This document shows positions 9,858 to 19,216 of a stretch of 64,000 bases of DNA, piece after piece. Made by a program: the position numbers and the translations under genes. Origin of the DNA: Acanthopleuribacter pedis (GTDB lineage Bacteria > Acidobacteriota > Holophagae > Acanthopleuribacterales > Acanthopleuribacteraceae); contig NZ_JAFREP010000007.1 in assembly GCF_017377855.1 (NCBI RefSeq), positions 124,001-188,000 of the forward strand, written 5' to 3'. Below the pieces are notes generated by a model that did no database searches, had not been told where the DNA came from, and saw only the letters and a program-made list of their open reading frames with translations. The stretch's first letter is position 1, and every line of letters begins with the position of its first letter.

Positions 9858-10718
9858 ATGGTAGCATTCCCACAATATTGCAATCCCAGGCTCACACGTC
9901 CGTGTCGGCCGCGTATCGCGCGGAACGGTCGGCCTTTTGCCGGATTACGGGGCGGTAGCAAGCGCAAGCGGCGGTCGCAAGGGTTTCTAAGATTCGCCGG
10001 GTATTTTTTGTTTTACGGGGTTCTGGTTATGGGATTGTCCACACTAGTAGGTTACGGTTACCGAACCCTGCGCAGCCACCCCCGCTTCGCGATTCAACAG
10101 ATTGAGATTCAGGGTGCCGGCCCCAGTGCGGAGCGTGAGATTCGTCAAATTTTGGAGCCTGTGCTTGGTCACAATGTGTTTTCGTTGGACTTGGGTTCCT
10201 TGCAGCGGCGTATACTCGATTATCCACGGGTTAAAAGCGTGGTGGTGCGGGGTGAAGTTTCAGGGACGCTGCGCCTGGATGTGGTGGAACACGAGCCGGC
10301 CGGTTTGGTTCAAATCGAAAACCGCATTTTGGTGGTCAACCGCGAGGGCGACATGCTGGGCTCCTACGAACATTTCGGCCGTCCCTTGGACTTGCCGGTT
10401 TTGGTGGGCCTGGAGGGCAATGAGGACCTCACCGTCCTGATCGAACGCGGTTTGGCCACGCTCGCGGCCTTGCGCGACACGAGTTTGGTGTTTTGGGACA
10501 ACGTTGAAACGCTGAATTTGGGTAACCCCGAGAACATGATCGTGACCTTGCGCAGTGAACCGGCGCCGATTTATTTGGGGCGCCGGGTGATCGCCGAAAA
10601 CATTATGAATTACTTGTCAATTGCACAACGTGTGCGTGAGGATTATCCTCAACTTCAATACATCGAGTTGGGTTACCCCAACCAAGTCGCCGTGATGCCG
10701 GTGAGGGGAGAAGAGTAG
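9858..10718 (+). CDS. ftsQ: Cell division protein FtsQ (POTRA domain)
   Basis: Bitopic divisome protein linking early and late division proteins. The layout is typical: an Arg-rich cytoplasmic tail (about 1-45, with KRKRR), one membrane segment (about 46-66), a POTRA domain (IQQIEIQGAGPSAEREI, about 80-150) and a beta domain. FtsQ sequences are poorly conserved, so position between murC and ftsA supports the call. The ATG at 9858 has no clear ribosome site. A 15-codon mini-ORF (9804-9851) ends just before it in the same frame, so the start is uncertain. Six bases separate it from ftsA. Confidence 0.85.
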   Translation: MVAFPQYCNPRLTRPCRPRIARNGRPFAGLRGGSKRKRRSQGFLRFAGYFLFYGVLVMGLSTLVGYGYRTLRSHPRFAIQQIEIQGAGPSAEREIRQILEPVLGHNVFSLDLGSLQRRILDYPRVKSVVVRGEVSGTLRLDVVEHEPAGLVQIENRILVVNREGDMLGSYEHFGRPLDLPVLVGLEGNEDLTVLIERGLATLAALRDTSLVFWDNVETLNLGNPENMIVTLRSEPAPIYLGRRVIAENIMNYLSIAQRVREDYPQLQYIELGYPNQVAVMPVRGEE

Positions 10719-10724
10719 GGACCC

Positions 10725-11957
10725 ATGGCCAGACAGGAAAAATACATCGTAGGGCTCGACGTCGGCACCAGCAAAATTTGCGTGGTCGTTGGTGAAATCA
10801 AGCCGGAAGGCGAACTGGACGTGATTGGGATCGGCAGCGCCGATTCATCCGGTTTGCGCAAAGGCGTGGTGGTTTCATTGGACAAAACCGTCGAAGGCAT
10901 TCGCCGCGCCGTCGAAGAGGCCGAACTCATGGCCGGGATTGAGATTAGCCGGGTGTTTATCGGCATTTCGGGCAACCATATCCGCGGTTTTAACAGCCGC
11001 GGCGTGATTGGTATTTCCACCAAACAAAATGAGATTTTCGGCGAAGATATAGAACGGGTGATTGAGGCGGCCCATCCCGCGGGGATGCCCGCCGACAGTG
11101 AAATCATTCACGTGTTGCCGCAAGAATTTAAAGTGGACGACCACGAGGGCATTATGGACCCGCGCGGCATGAGCGGACGCCGTTTGGAAGTGAACGCGCA
11201 TATCGTGACCGGTTCCACCACCGCGATTCAAAACATGATTACCTGCGTCCATCGCACCGGACTGAACTTGGCGGGCAAGGTGTTGGTTCAAAAAGCCAAC
11301 GCCGAGGCGGTGCTCACCGAGGACGAGAAGGAGATGGGTGTGGCGCTGGTTGACATCGGCGCGGGTACCACCAACATTGCGATTTTCGAGCGAGGTAGCC
11401 TGTGGCACACCGCGGTGATCCCGGTGGGTGGTTACAACTTCACCAACGACATCGCCATCGGGCTGCGGATGCCGATTCCCGATGCGGAAAAAATAAAGAA
11501 GAAATACGGGTGCGTCCTGAGCAGCTATATCGATGACGAGGCGGTCATTGAAATTAGCGGCGTGGGCACACCTAAAACGCGCATGATTCCCCAGGGAACC
11601 CTGGTGGAGATCCTGCAACCTCGAGCGGAAGAACTGTTCGGCCTGGTTCACGAAGAAATTCGTAAAGCGGGCTACGAATCCGTAATTAACTCGGGATTGG
11701 TCGTGACCGGCGGCGGGGCGTTGCTGACGGGCATGGCGGAAATCGGCGAGTTAGCGTTCAACCTACCTGCGCGGTTAGGCAAACCCACGGGCATAGGCGG
11801 CCTTGTGGATGTCGTATCCTCGCCGATTTACTCGACCGCGATCGGGCTGATCAAGTTTGGTCAGGTCCAAAGCGATCAGGGACATCGGCAGCCGGAGACC
11901 GGGGTACGCAAGGTATTCAAGCGGATTAAGGAGTTTTTCTTAGCCGACTACATTTGA
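10725..11957 (+). CDS. ftsA: Cell division protein FtsA
   Basis: Actin-like ATPase that anchors FtsZ to the membrane. The 410 residues include the phosphate-1 loop GLDVGTSKICVVVGE (about 10-24), phosphate-2 VDIGAGTTNIAI (about 208) and the adenosine motif VVTGGGALLTGM (about 326). The inserted 1C/SHS2 region lies between them. The last 15 residues, VFKRIKEFFLADYI, form a basic, amphipathic helix, as expected of the membrane-targeting sequence. GAGAAG precedes the ATG. ftsZ follows after 126 bp. Confidence 0.96.
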   Translation: MARQEKYIVGLDVGTSKICVVVGEIKPEGELDVIGIGSADSSGLRKGVVVSLDKTVEGIRRAVEEAELMAGIEISRVFIGISGNHIRGFNSRGVIGISTKQNEIFGEDIERVIEAAHPAGMPADSEIIHVLPQEFKVDDHEGIMDPRGMSGRRLEVNAHIVTGSTTAIQNMITCVHRTGLNLAGKVLVQKANAEAVLTEDEKEMGVALVDIGAGTTNIAIFERGSLWHTAVIPVGGYNFTNDIAIGLRMPIPDAEKIKKKYGCVLSSYIDDEAVIEISGVGTPKTRMIPQGTLVEILQPRAEELFGLVHEEIRKAGYESVINSGLVVTGGGALLTGMAEIGELAFNLPARLGKPTGIGGLVDVVSSPIYSTAIGLIKFGQVQSDQGHRQPETGVRKVFKRIKEFFLADYI

Positions 11958-11991
11958 CTTTTGGGGGATGGGCGGATCCACCGAAGTGTGA

Positions 11992-12009
11992 GTGTCCCCG
12001 AGGGGGCAC
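11992..12009 (+). other. Stem-loop in the ftsA-ftsZ gap
   Basis: GTGTCCCC pairs with GGGGGCAC around a tight loop, in the 126-bp spacer between ftsA and ftsZ. No T run follows, so it is not an obvious terminator. A nearby direct repeat, GCGGCGCTTG, occurs twice at about 12022-12052. The region could modulate ftsZ mRNA or hold an ftsZ promoter, but nothing more specific is visible. Confidence 0.35.
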
Positions 12010-12083
12010 GTCCTAGCACGAGCGCGGCGCTTGAGACACGCGGCGCTTGTGAGCAGCGGATAAAGCATTTCAGGAGTGGGTGA

Positions 12084-13751
12084 ATGATTGAATACGGCGA
12101 AGATCAATCAAAAATCAATCTACAGTTTGAGGATGAGGTAAATGCCCAACCCGGCGCCAACATTAAGGTGATCGGGATCGGCGGCGGCGGCGGTAACGCG
12201 GTTGACCGCATGATTGAGGCAGGCGTGAGCGGGGTCGACTTTATTGTAGCGAATACCGATGCACAGGCATTGCGCCGCAGTCACGCGCCCATCAAGATTC
12301 ATATTGGTTCGAAAATTACCAAAGGGCTCGGTGCCGGCGCCAAACCCGAGGTCGGTCGTGAAGCCGCGCTGGAAGATACCAACGCGATTCTCGAGCAACT
12401 CGAGGGTGCCGACATGGTGTTTGTCACCGCGGGCTTGGGCGGTGGGACCGGGACCGGGGCCGCGCCGATTATCGCGTCACTTGCCAGTGAATTGGGTTCA
12501 CTGGTGGTTGCCGTGGTGACCTCGCCCTTTTCGTTTGAAGGGCCGCGTCGGCGTCGCAATGCCGAGTCCGGCTTGAAGGAACTCAAGGGCAGCGTCGATA
12601 CCGTGATTACCATTTCCAACGACAAATTACTGCAAACCGTGCCCGACGATACCCCGTTTACCGAGGCTTTTCGTATCGCGGACGACGTATTGCGCCAAGC
12701 GGTGCAGGGCATCAGTGATTTGATCAACGTGCCCGGTGTGATCAACCTTGACTTTGCCGATGTGAAAACCATCATGCAGGGAATGGGTGTGGCCTTGATG
12801 GGGAGTGGCAACGCTTCCGGCGATACCCGCGCGGTGGAAGCCGCCCAAAATGCGATTTCCTCGCCGTTGTTGGAAGAAGCCAACATCAACGGTGCACGCG
12901 GCGTGCTGCTGAACATCGTCGGTGGCCCGGACCTGACCATGAGCGAAATCAACGAGGCGGCCTCTTTGATTCACCAGGCCTGCGACCCCGATGCCGAGAT
13001 TATTTTCGGTGCGGTGACCGACGAGAAGATGACGGGCAGCGTGACGGTGACCGTGATCGCGACCGGCTTTTCAACGCCGAGCCGCGAATTGCGCGAGTCG
13101 ACCAACGACAACCTCGAATTTTTCCCGCGTGGTTCCGAGCCGGGTGTTCCGGTAGCCGAGGCCCATTCGCGTCAAGCGCAACCCCGCCAAGCGTCTCCGC
13201 GTCAAGCGCAACCGCGTCAAGCGCAACCGCGTCAAGCGCAACCGCGTCAAGGGCCACAGCGTCAAGGGCAACAGCCGCGCCGGGTGCAACAGCAGCCGGC
13301 GGCGCAACCGCCGGGTCATGGTGCCGCGGCTCCTGCAAAACCCAGCGCGCGTCCCATTCCGTTGCACGCGGAAGAATCTCAGGCCCCGCGCAAACCCCGT
13401 GCGGAAGAGCCGGTCGGCAAGTCCACGGAGCAAGCGGGCGGTGGACGTAAACCGATGGGTCGCAAAGCTGCTGCTGATGCGCGCGCCTTCGCCCGTCCCA
13501 ACAAGCATCAATCGCGTACCAAAGATGTTGGTCGCGAGGCCGGTATGGCTGATGAGCCGGCCGCGCCGCGAGGTGGCGAAACCGCCAATATGTTGCCGAT
13601 GGATTCCGTGGATTACCCCACGCCGGAAGCGACCATGAAACACGTGCTGATGACGCCGCAGGGTTACGGTGCCAACAACATGGGTTTCGAGGACGACAAC
13701 GACCTGGACATCCCCACCTACCTGCGTAACATGCGCAAACTCAAAAAGTAA
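12084..13751 (+). CDS. ftsZ: Cell division GTPase FtsZ with long repeat-bearing linker
   Basis: Tubulin-like GTPase forming the Z ring. The GTP-binding domain holds [10 protein letters not shown], the tubulin signature [10 protein letters not shown] (about residue 120) and the T7 loop [11 protein letters not shown] that completes the neighbour's active site. At 555 residues it is much longer than typical FtsZ (about 350-400). The excess is a linker of roughly 200 residues rich in Gln, Pro, Arg and Ala, including seven RQAQP-like pentads. The C-terminal tail [16 protein letters not shown] matches the conserved peptide that binds FtsA. CAGGAG precedes the ATG. The gene ends the dcw operon. Confidence 0.97.
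   Translation: MIEYGEDQSKINLQFEDEVNAQPGANIKVIGIGGGGGNAVDRMIEAGVSGVDFIVANTDAQALRRSHAPIKIHIGSKITKGLGAGAKPEVGREAALEDTNAILEQLEGADMVFVTAGLGGGTGTGAAPIIASLASELGSLVVAVVTSPFSFEGPRRRRNAESGLKELKGSVDTVITISNDKLLQTVPDDTPFTEAFRIADDVLRQAVQGISDLINVPGVINLDFADVKTIMQGMGVALMGSGNASGDTRAVEAAQNAISSPLLEEANINGARGVLLNIVGGPDLTMSEINEAASLIHQACDPDAEIIFGAVTDEKMTGSVTVTVIATGFSTPSRELRESTNDNLEFFPRGSEPGVPVAEAHSRQAQPRQASPRQAQPRQAQPRQAQPRQGPQRQGQQPRRVQQQPAAQPPGHGAAAPAKPSARPIPLHAEESQAPRKPRAEEPVGKSTEQAGGGRKPMGRKAAADARAFARPNKHQSRTKDVGREAGMADEPAAPRGGETANMLPMDSVDYPTPEATMKHVLMTPQGYGANNMGFEDDNDLDIPTYLRNMRKLKK
13170..13274 (+). repeat. 15-bp tandem repeat in ftsZ (RQAQP pentads)
   Basis: Seven in-frame 15-bp units of the form cgt-caa-gcg-caa-ccg encode RQAQP with small variations ([15 protein letters not shown]). 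Central units are nearly identical at the DNA level, which suggests recent expansion by slippage. It lies in the disordered linker, where length changes are tolerated. Confidence 0.9.
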
Positions 13752-13762
13752 AACCAACCCTT

Positions 13763-13789
13763 GGGCCGTGCATTTGTGCGGCCCTTTTC
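13763..13789 (+). terminator. Rho-independent terminator of the dcw operon
   Basis: A perfect 6-bp stem GGGCCG/CGGCCC with a 10-nt loop is followed by TTTTC, 11 bp after the ftsZ stop. It marks the end of the division cluster. Confidence 0.85.
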
Positions 13790-14008
13790 AATTGCCTTCA
13801 GGATACGGGCCTGCTGCAGTAGGGTCCCGCCGGAGGTGTATCTGCTGCTTGATCCTGTCCCCAAACGCGGGCGCCGGTTGGGCCGACCCTGTCTCAGTCG
13901 GCCGGGAGCCGTTCGCGGCTTTGGTGGTCGGCTTGGAGTGCGTCATTCGCCGTGCACTCCAAGCCGGCCCACCCTCATTGAGGATGGTTTGAGACGGATT
14001 TGGTTTTT
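13790..14008. other. Non-coding region with a 13-bp perfect stem-loop
   Basis: No convincing gene. CGGCTTGGAGTGC (13929-13941) and its exact reverse complement (13954-13966) form a strong hairpin with a 12-nt loop and no T run. The sequence GCCGGCCCACCCTCA just after it (13963-13977) recurs at 14618-14632, close to the 3' end of aat. This may be a remnant of a small RNA or repeat. Confidence 0.5.
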
Positions 14009-14190
14009 AGCCCGCATTTCTCACGAGGATTCGTCGCGAGAAGCTGAAAGCCGTGCGATTACGAAGATTACGACCGAGAGCAAACGGAGGCGTAGCAGCG
14101 CTACGTCGAGTCGTGCTCGACAGAGTAAACGAAGTCATCGCATGGGTTTCATGCTTCGCAGCAGAACGCCTTGTGAGAAATGCGGGTTAG
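14009..14190 (+). repeat. MITE-like inverted-repeat element, copy A
   Basis: About 180 bp with imperfect terminal inverted repeats. The left end begins AGCCCGCATTTCTCAC and contains TCGCGAGAAGCTGAAAGCC; the right end finishes TTGTGAGAAATGCGGG. TA dinucleotides flank both ends. An internal GCGTAGC-AGC-GCTACG hairpin is present. The same element recurs at 47191, 51159, 53622 and, inverted, 61909. It has no coding capacity beyond chance frames. Confidence 0.85.
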
Positions 14191-14629
14191 GGCAAGCCTG
14201 GCTTGGAATTCCTTATTTATCAGGGTTTTAAGATGGTTAGAGGATGCGGCCGAGCGTTGGGAGCCCTCGTTTGTAGGTTGCCGCCGCGGATGAAGCCGTT
14301 GCTTCGATGAGCCGGGATTGGGTTGGGTGAAATGTGGAGGTGGGTCAGACTGAAGCCTGTGACCAAACTGCAAACGACTTTTCCGCCGCCACGTTCACCC
14401 GTGAAGTTCTAAACACTCACCTTGGGACGCTGGATCAAACAACAAAGAATGTGTCACCACCGATGCGTATCGAAGTGACGGCTTCATCCGCGGTCGGGAA
14501 CGGGAAAAAGAGGGCGTGGCGGCTTCATCCGCATCCTCAAATCATCCTGCCCATCCTGAGAAATAAAGAATCCCGAGCCAAGCTCAAAACCCTAGCGGAC
14601 TTGATCGGCATCCTCAGGCCGGCCCACCC
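14191..14629. other. Non-coding region with a 23-bp spaced inverted repeat
   Basis: No gene seen. CCGCGGATGAAGCCGT (14284-14299) and its exact reverse complement (14478-14493) extend to an imperfect 23-bp inverted repeat separated by about 165 bp. A third CGGCTTCATCCGC sits at about 14520. Coding potential is poor in all frames. The function is unknown. Confidence 0.45.
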
Positions 14630-15331
14630 TCAAACCAAAATTTCACCCGGATCAACAATCCCGCAAGCATCCTTGCTCCATGTAGGCGGATCGTTGCGGT
14701 GTTGGGTGAGGATGTCGAGGTAGTCGGCACGCGGGATTTCGACGCCGCCCATGCTTTTGAAAAAATCGTTGGCGACTTGGCAGTCGATGAGGGGGGCGTC
14801 GCGGTAGATGTGGACCAGGACCGCCAGCGCGACCTTGCTCGCCTCCGGGACCAGGTGGAACATGCTTTCGCCGCAGAAGAAGGGGCCGAGCGCGATGCCG
14901 TAGAGACCGCCGACCAGTTTGCCGTCTTGCCAGGTTTCAACCGAGTGGGCGAAACCGCGCCGGTTGAGTTCGATGTAGGCCTTGATCATGTCCTCGACAA
15001 TCCAAGTATCCTCTTGATCTGGTCGGGATTGTTTGGCGCAATGGCGGATGACCTGCTCAAAGGCCGTGTCATAGCGAATTTCGAACAGGCCCTTGCGCAG
15101 GGTTTTACGCAGGCTGCGACGAAGTTTGAAATCCTTGGGGTAGAGTACGAACCGAGGATCGGGTGACCACCACAAAATGGGTTCGTCTTTGCTGTACCAG
15201 GGAAAAATGCCGTTTTGGTAAGCGAACATGAGGCGGCGTGGGTTTAAATCCCCGCCGAATGCCACGATGCCTTGTTTATCGGCCAAGCGTGGGTTGGGGA
15301 ACCAAATTTCTTCGTCGAGAATGAGCAACAA
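14630..15331 (-). CDS. aat: Leucyl/phenylalanyl-tRNA--protein transferase Aat
   Basis: Transfers Leu or Phe from tRNA to proteins with N-terminal Arg or Lys, making them substrates for ClpS/ClpAP (N-degron pathway). The 233 residues match the family length. Motifs in order: IWFPNP, GIFPWY, WWSPDPRFVL, HSVETWQDGKLVGGLYG and CGESMF. There is no ATG. The frame begins with tandem TTG codons at 15331 and 15328 preceded by GAGG, so a TTG start is likely. The nearest upstream gene on the same strand is the ECF sigma factor, 83 bp away. Confidence 0.95.
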   Translation of the reverse strand: MLLILDEEIWFPNPRLADKQGIVAFGGDLNPRRLMFAYQNGIFPWYSKDEPILWWSPDPRFVLYPKDFKLRRSLRKTLRKGLFEIRYDTAFEQVIRHCAKQSRPDQEDTWIVEDMIKAYIELNRRGFAHSVETWQDGKLVGGLYGIALGPFFCGESMFHLVPEASKVALAVLVHIYRDAPLIDCQVANDFFKSMGGVEIPRADYLDILTQHRNDPPTWSKDACGIVDPGEILV

Positions 15332-15414
15332 GAACCTCGGGGAGCCAAGTGAAAAGAAACAGGGGACGCTCCCGTCATTTCTTCGGTAGGGAAGCGGTTC
15401 GGCTTAAATGGCCC

Positions 15415-16053
15415 TCACGAGCCCTTGGGCAGAACCATTTTGCGGCGCAGGAACCCAAGCGCTACCTTGAGTTCGGCCTGTACCTTGTATTTGGTAAGGT
15501 TGAGCTCTTGCATGATGCCGTCGACCGTGTAGTCCTCGTAGAACCGCAGTTTGATGATTTTCTCCTGCTGCGGTGAGATTTGGCCGAGCAGCGCCATGGA
15601 TTTTTCGAGGCTGAGCACGTGTTCCAAGGTGATGCCGGCGGGATTGTATTCGATTTCCTCCGCTTCCTGTTCGTCTTTGGTCGGTGATTCGCGGCGTTGC
15701 AGGCGGCGGTTGTAATCGAGCAAGGCACACAGCATGATTTTTTTGGCGAGTGCAAAGAATTCCTTGCGGTTTTGCCATTCGCGGGATGGGTTGGCGCCGT
15801 GGCGCACCAGCTTGGGGTAGGCCTCGTGGAGCAAATCCAAGGTGCTCAGCGTGGCGCCGCGTCCTTGTGCGAAAATGAACTCGCGCAGCAATTTTCGAGA
15901 TATGTTTTGGAGTGATTCGGAGAGATAAGGCCAAAGTTCTTCCAGGTAGGCCGTATCACCGTCCCGCCATTCATTAAGTTTTCGTGTTAATCCCTGCTGA
16001 TCCTGGTCTTGATGAAACACCCTTTGCTCCCTTCGGGAAATAGCCCGACGCAC
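15415..16053 (-). CDS. ECF-type RNA polymerase sigma factor
   Basis: Alternative sigma factor of the ECF type found with Ser/Thr kinases in Acidobacteria, Planctomycetes and myxobacteria (Sigma70_ECF, Pfam PF07638). Residues about 50-115 carry region 2 (TLDLLHEAYPKLV, FFALAKKIMLCALLDYNRR), and about 150-205 region 4 (LGQISPQQEKIIKLRFYEDY and then a helix-turn-helix). No anti-sigma factor is adjacent. It is transcribed divergently from the TPR kinase at 16328. In this family the kinase is often proposed to control the sigma factor; that link is inference here. Confidence 0.88.
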   Translation of the reverse strand: MRRAISRREQRVFHQDQDQQGLTRKLNEWRDGDTAYLEELWPYLSESLQNISRKLLREFIFAQGRGATLSTLDLLHEAYPKLVRHGANPSREWQNRKEFFALAKKIMLCALLDYNRRLQRRESPTKDEQEAEEIEYNPAGITLEHVLSLEKSMALLGQISPQQEKIIKLRFYEDYTVDGIMQELNLTKYKVQAELKVALGFLRRKMVLPKGS

Positions 16054-16327
16054 CGAATTTTAACCCAAGCCTTTTGAGACGGGCAAAAAGATGTGTTCTT
16101 GGATTCGCGGTTGCATATCTTTTACTCCGCTTCAAGGTTTCATCTTTTTAGCTGAATATGCTAGTTTACGTGATCTGGAACACGGCACAAAGCTGTAAGA
16201 TCCGTCACGTTAAAATACGTAGAATCTGATAAACCGATCCACCCTTAGCTAGAAGTTGGGAACCCCCTATATACCTATCCGGTCCTAATTTTGACGCACC
16301 CTATTTTTATCGACAAAGGAGGGCGCT
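16054..16327. other. Divergent promoter region between the ECF sigma and the kinase
   Basis: This AT-richer 274-bp spacer must hold promoters for both genes. I see no confident -35/-10 pair. The last bases before the kinase are a strong ribosome site, AAAGGAGGG. Confidence 0.4.
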
Positions 16328-19216
16328 ATGCCCGCTAACGAGTTGTCTCGCTCGTTTGATCCTTCGTGTCTGCCTCCCAATGACGAAGTTGCGCGCGAAC
16401 GTTGGTTTCACCAAGTCTTGATGTCCGCAATGGGCCAACAACGTTCTCGCCGGCGTGCCTTTATTGAAGCCGCTTGTCTCGGACACGATCAGTTTTTGAA
16501 TACGTTAATGAGTCGCCTCGACGAGGCCGAATCCTTTGAAACCAATCCCGGCGATGAGCCGGAAGAACCGTATCGTACCCACGTGGGGCCCTATCGCATT
16601 GAAGGTGAGTTAGGGCGTGGCGGCATGGGGGTCGTTTATTTGGCCACCCGCGAGGACGATTTCACCATGCAGGTCGCCGTAAAACTGGTGCGTGCCGGCT
16701 TGGACTCCGAGCGCTTGCTGCGTGCGTTCCAGCAGGAACGGCAAATTTTGGCTTCCCTACAACATCCCTCGATCGCCCACATCTACGACGGCGGTACGAC
16801 CGACGACGGGCGGCCTTATCTGGTCATGGAATACGTTGAAGGGATGCCGCTCAATGAATACTTGGATGCGCATAAACTCGATATGCAGGAGTGCTTGAAG
16901 CTTTTTGTCAAAATCTGCAAAGCCGTTTCCTTCGCGCATCAAAAGATGGTGATTCACCGCGACCTCAAGTCTTCGAACGTGTTGATTACCCCGGACGGCG
17001 AACCCAAATTGCTGGATTTCGGGATCGCCGCGTTTATGGATCCACAAACGCGGGCGCCGCTGATGCGCACTTTTGACGAAAACGGTCGCATGACGCCTGA
17101 ATACGCCAGCCCGGAGCAGGTATGCGGCGAGCGTTTGACCGCCGCCGCCGATGTGTATTCGCTGGGTGTCATCCTTTATGAAATGTTGAGCGGTTGCCTG
17201 CCGTTCCGGTTTAAAACCACCAACCCGTTGGAATGGCAGGAAAAAATTTGCAACGAGGAACCGCTTAAACCGAGTGCGGTGTTGCGTTTGCGTCGGCGGC
17301 ACCAAGAAAACTGGCGCTGGGGTCGGCTACCTGCTTGGCGGCGTATTTCTCGTGACTTGGACGCGGTGGTGGCCAAGGCCTTGGCGAAGAAGATCAACGA
17401 CCGTTATGCCTCGGCCGACGCCTTGGCGCGCGATATCAAACGCTCCTTGCAACATCGGCCCGTGGCCGCGCGTCCGGCCGGCCTGGGTTATTCGCTGCGG
17501 CGTATGTTCCGGCGCAACTACATGCAGATCGCCGTCTTCCTCATCATTTCGGGTTTGGCGTTAACCGCGTGGCAGCAGCGCGCGGAGGCCATCCACGAAC
17601 GCGATGTGGCCGACCGTGAACGGCGTGCCACCATGGATGTGACCGAGTTCCTTAACGACCTGTTTCGCGAGGCCAACCCCAAGCTGAACCGCGATAAACC
17701 GCTGACCGTGCTCGAGATGTTGGATCGCGGGATTGAGCGCATCGAAAGCGACATGAACGACCACCCCTGGATTCGCGCCCGCCTCTATTTCGGGATGGGC
17801 GAAACCTTCACCAGTTTTGGTGACATGGGACGGGCCGAGGACTTGTTCCGCAAGGGTTTGGCACTGCGGCGAAGCATGGACATTCCCACCGACCGATTGT
17901 TGTTCCATTTGGAGCGGCAACTGGCCGTGGCCTTGCGTGAAAACGGCAAGGTTGATGCGAGCCTGGACATGCTGTTGCAAGCCGCGCGCACCCAGAAAGA
18001 ATTGCCGGTGTTGCACAAAAAAGACGCCGCCGATGTGGCGGTTGAGATCGGCCAAGCCTATTTCTCGATGGGTTGGTACGCCGAAGCCGAAAGCGCCTTT
18101 CAAAAAGCCGTGCAGCTTTTGGATCAGGTTCAGGGGCGTGATTTACCGCGTGGTGCGGCGTTCAACGGTTTGGCCAACATTTGTTACTACACCGGTGATG
18201 CGCCCAGTCAAGAGGTTTACCTTGCCGCGGCGATGGAGAACTTTTGCCGCATTCAAAACGAAAAACCCATGGCCTACCACACCTTGGCCTCCAACCATGC
18301 GCACCTGCTCTCCAGCAAGGGTTCCCTGCTGCGGGCCGAGGTGCAATACCGCGCCGCGCTTCAATTTGTTGACAGCCATGCCAAGGACGGCGCGCATCCC
18401 TCCACCGTGTCGATTACCGAGGGGTTGATGGGTGTGCTTTTGAAGCAGCAACAGGCCGACGCCGCCGAGGCGTTGGTCCATCGTGAGGAAGGGCTGATCT
18501 TCAAGATTTGGGGTGAGCGGGGCCGGGGCTTGTTGTTTTACCCCTTGACACGTCGTGCCCAGATTGCGGTGCAGCGCGGCCAGTTTGAGGCGGCCTTGCA
18601 ACTGTTTGGCGAGGTTGCCGAATTGGTGGATCGCGGCGATGGTCGCCCCTACAGCCATCCCGATCTGGTAAAAACCCACATCATGTTGCATGAGTACGAT
18701 CAGGCGCGGGCCTTGGCCGAATCCGCGGTCAACTACATGATCGAATCGAACACCGCCCAGGATCCCAAAATGGCCGAGTACCAGCTTCTGCTGGCGGAGA
18801 TCGCGGCCCATAAGGGCCAACATGAAGAGGCGCGTTGTCACCAAGAGCAGGCCAAGGTGGTGATGACATCCCTGGGTATGTGGGACTTGGCCTGGGGCGG
18901 TTTGTTGCGCGTGGAAATGGCGGGCACGGCTTTGGCCCAAGGGGATTTGCTTCGCGCGGCGCGGTTGTTGGATGAGGCTAGGCCGTTGGTCAATCATTAC
19001 TTTCACGCGGGTCACACGGCGTTCGGAAAAATGTTCCATTACCAAGCGGTTTTGTTGATTGAAAACGGCGACCTCGACCGAGCGGTGCGGTTATTGGACC
19101 GGAGCACGCGGATATTGGCGCGTCATGCCACGCTCAACCGTCACGAGTTGAACCAGGTCCGGTTGTTGCGACGGCTGATCAACCAACGGCTGCGCCAAAG
19201 CTGGGTACGCAGCTAA
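16328..19216 (+). CDS. Membrane Ser/Thr protein kinase with C-terminal TPR repeats (paralogue 1)
   Basis: Hanks-type kinase with 962 residues. Residues 1-80 form the short helical domain common in these TPR kinases. The kinase domain runs from about 88 to 380: glycine loop LGRGGMGVVYLA, VAVKLV with the ATP-binding Lys, catalytic HRDLKSSNVLI (about 209), DFG (about 230) and PEYASPEQ. All key residues are present, so it should be active. One membrane segment at about 397-414 separates it from TPR-like repeats (about 470-930). The divergent ECF gene suggests a signalling pair. It is strikingly similar along its length to the protein at 39684, including GMWDLAWGG near the C-terminus. Confidence 0.93.
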   Translation: MPANELSRSFDPSCLPPNDEVARERWFHQVLMSAMGQQRSRRRAFIEAACLGHDQFLNTLMSRLDEAESFETNPGDEPEEPYRTHVGPYRIEGELGRGGMGVVYLATREDDFTMQVAVKLVRAGLDSERLLRAFQQERQILASLQHPSIAHIYDGGTTDDGRPYLVMEYVEGMPLNEYLDAHKLDMQECLKLFVKICKAVSFAHQKMVIHRDLKSSNVLITPDGEPKLLDFGIAAFMDPQTRAPLMRTFDENGRMTPEYASPEQVCGERLTAAADVYSLGVILYEMLSGCLPFRFKTTNPLEWQEKICNEEPLKPSAVLRLRRRHQENWRWGRLPAWRRISRDLDAVVAKALAKKINDRYASADALARDIKRSLQHRPVAARPAGLGYSLRRMFRRNYMQIAVFLIISGLALTAWQQRAEAIHERDVADRERRATMDVTEFLNDLFREANPKLNRDKPLTVLEMLDRGIERIESDMNDHPWIRARLYFGMGETFTSFGDMGRAEDLFRKGLALRRSMDIPTDRLLFHLERQLAVALRENGKVDASLDMLLQAARTQKELPVLHKKDAADVAVEIGQAYFSMGWYAEAESAFQKAVQLLDQVQGRDLPRGAAFNGLANICYYTGDAPSQEVYLAAAMENFCRIQNEKPMAYHTLASNHAHLLSSKGSLLRAEVQYRAALQFVDSHAKDGAHPSTVSITEGLMGVLLKQQQADAAEALVHREEGLIFKIWGERGRGLLFYPLTRRAQIAVQRGQFEAALQLFGEVAELVDRGDGRPYSHPDLVKTHIMLHEYDQARALAESAVNYMIESNTAQDPKMAEYQLLLAEIAAHKGQHEEARCHQEQAKVVMTSLGMWDLAWGGLLRVEMAGTALAQGDLLRAARLLDEARPLVNHYFHAGHTAFGKMFHYQAVLLIENGDLDRAVRLLDRSTRILARHATLNRHELNQVRLLRRLINQRLRQSWVRS

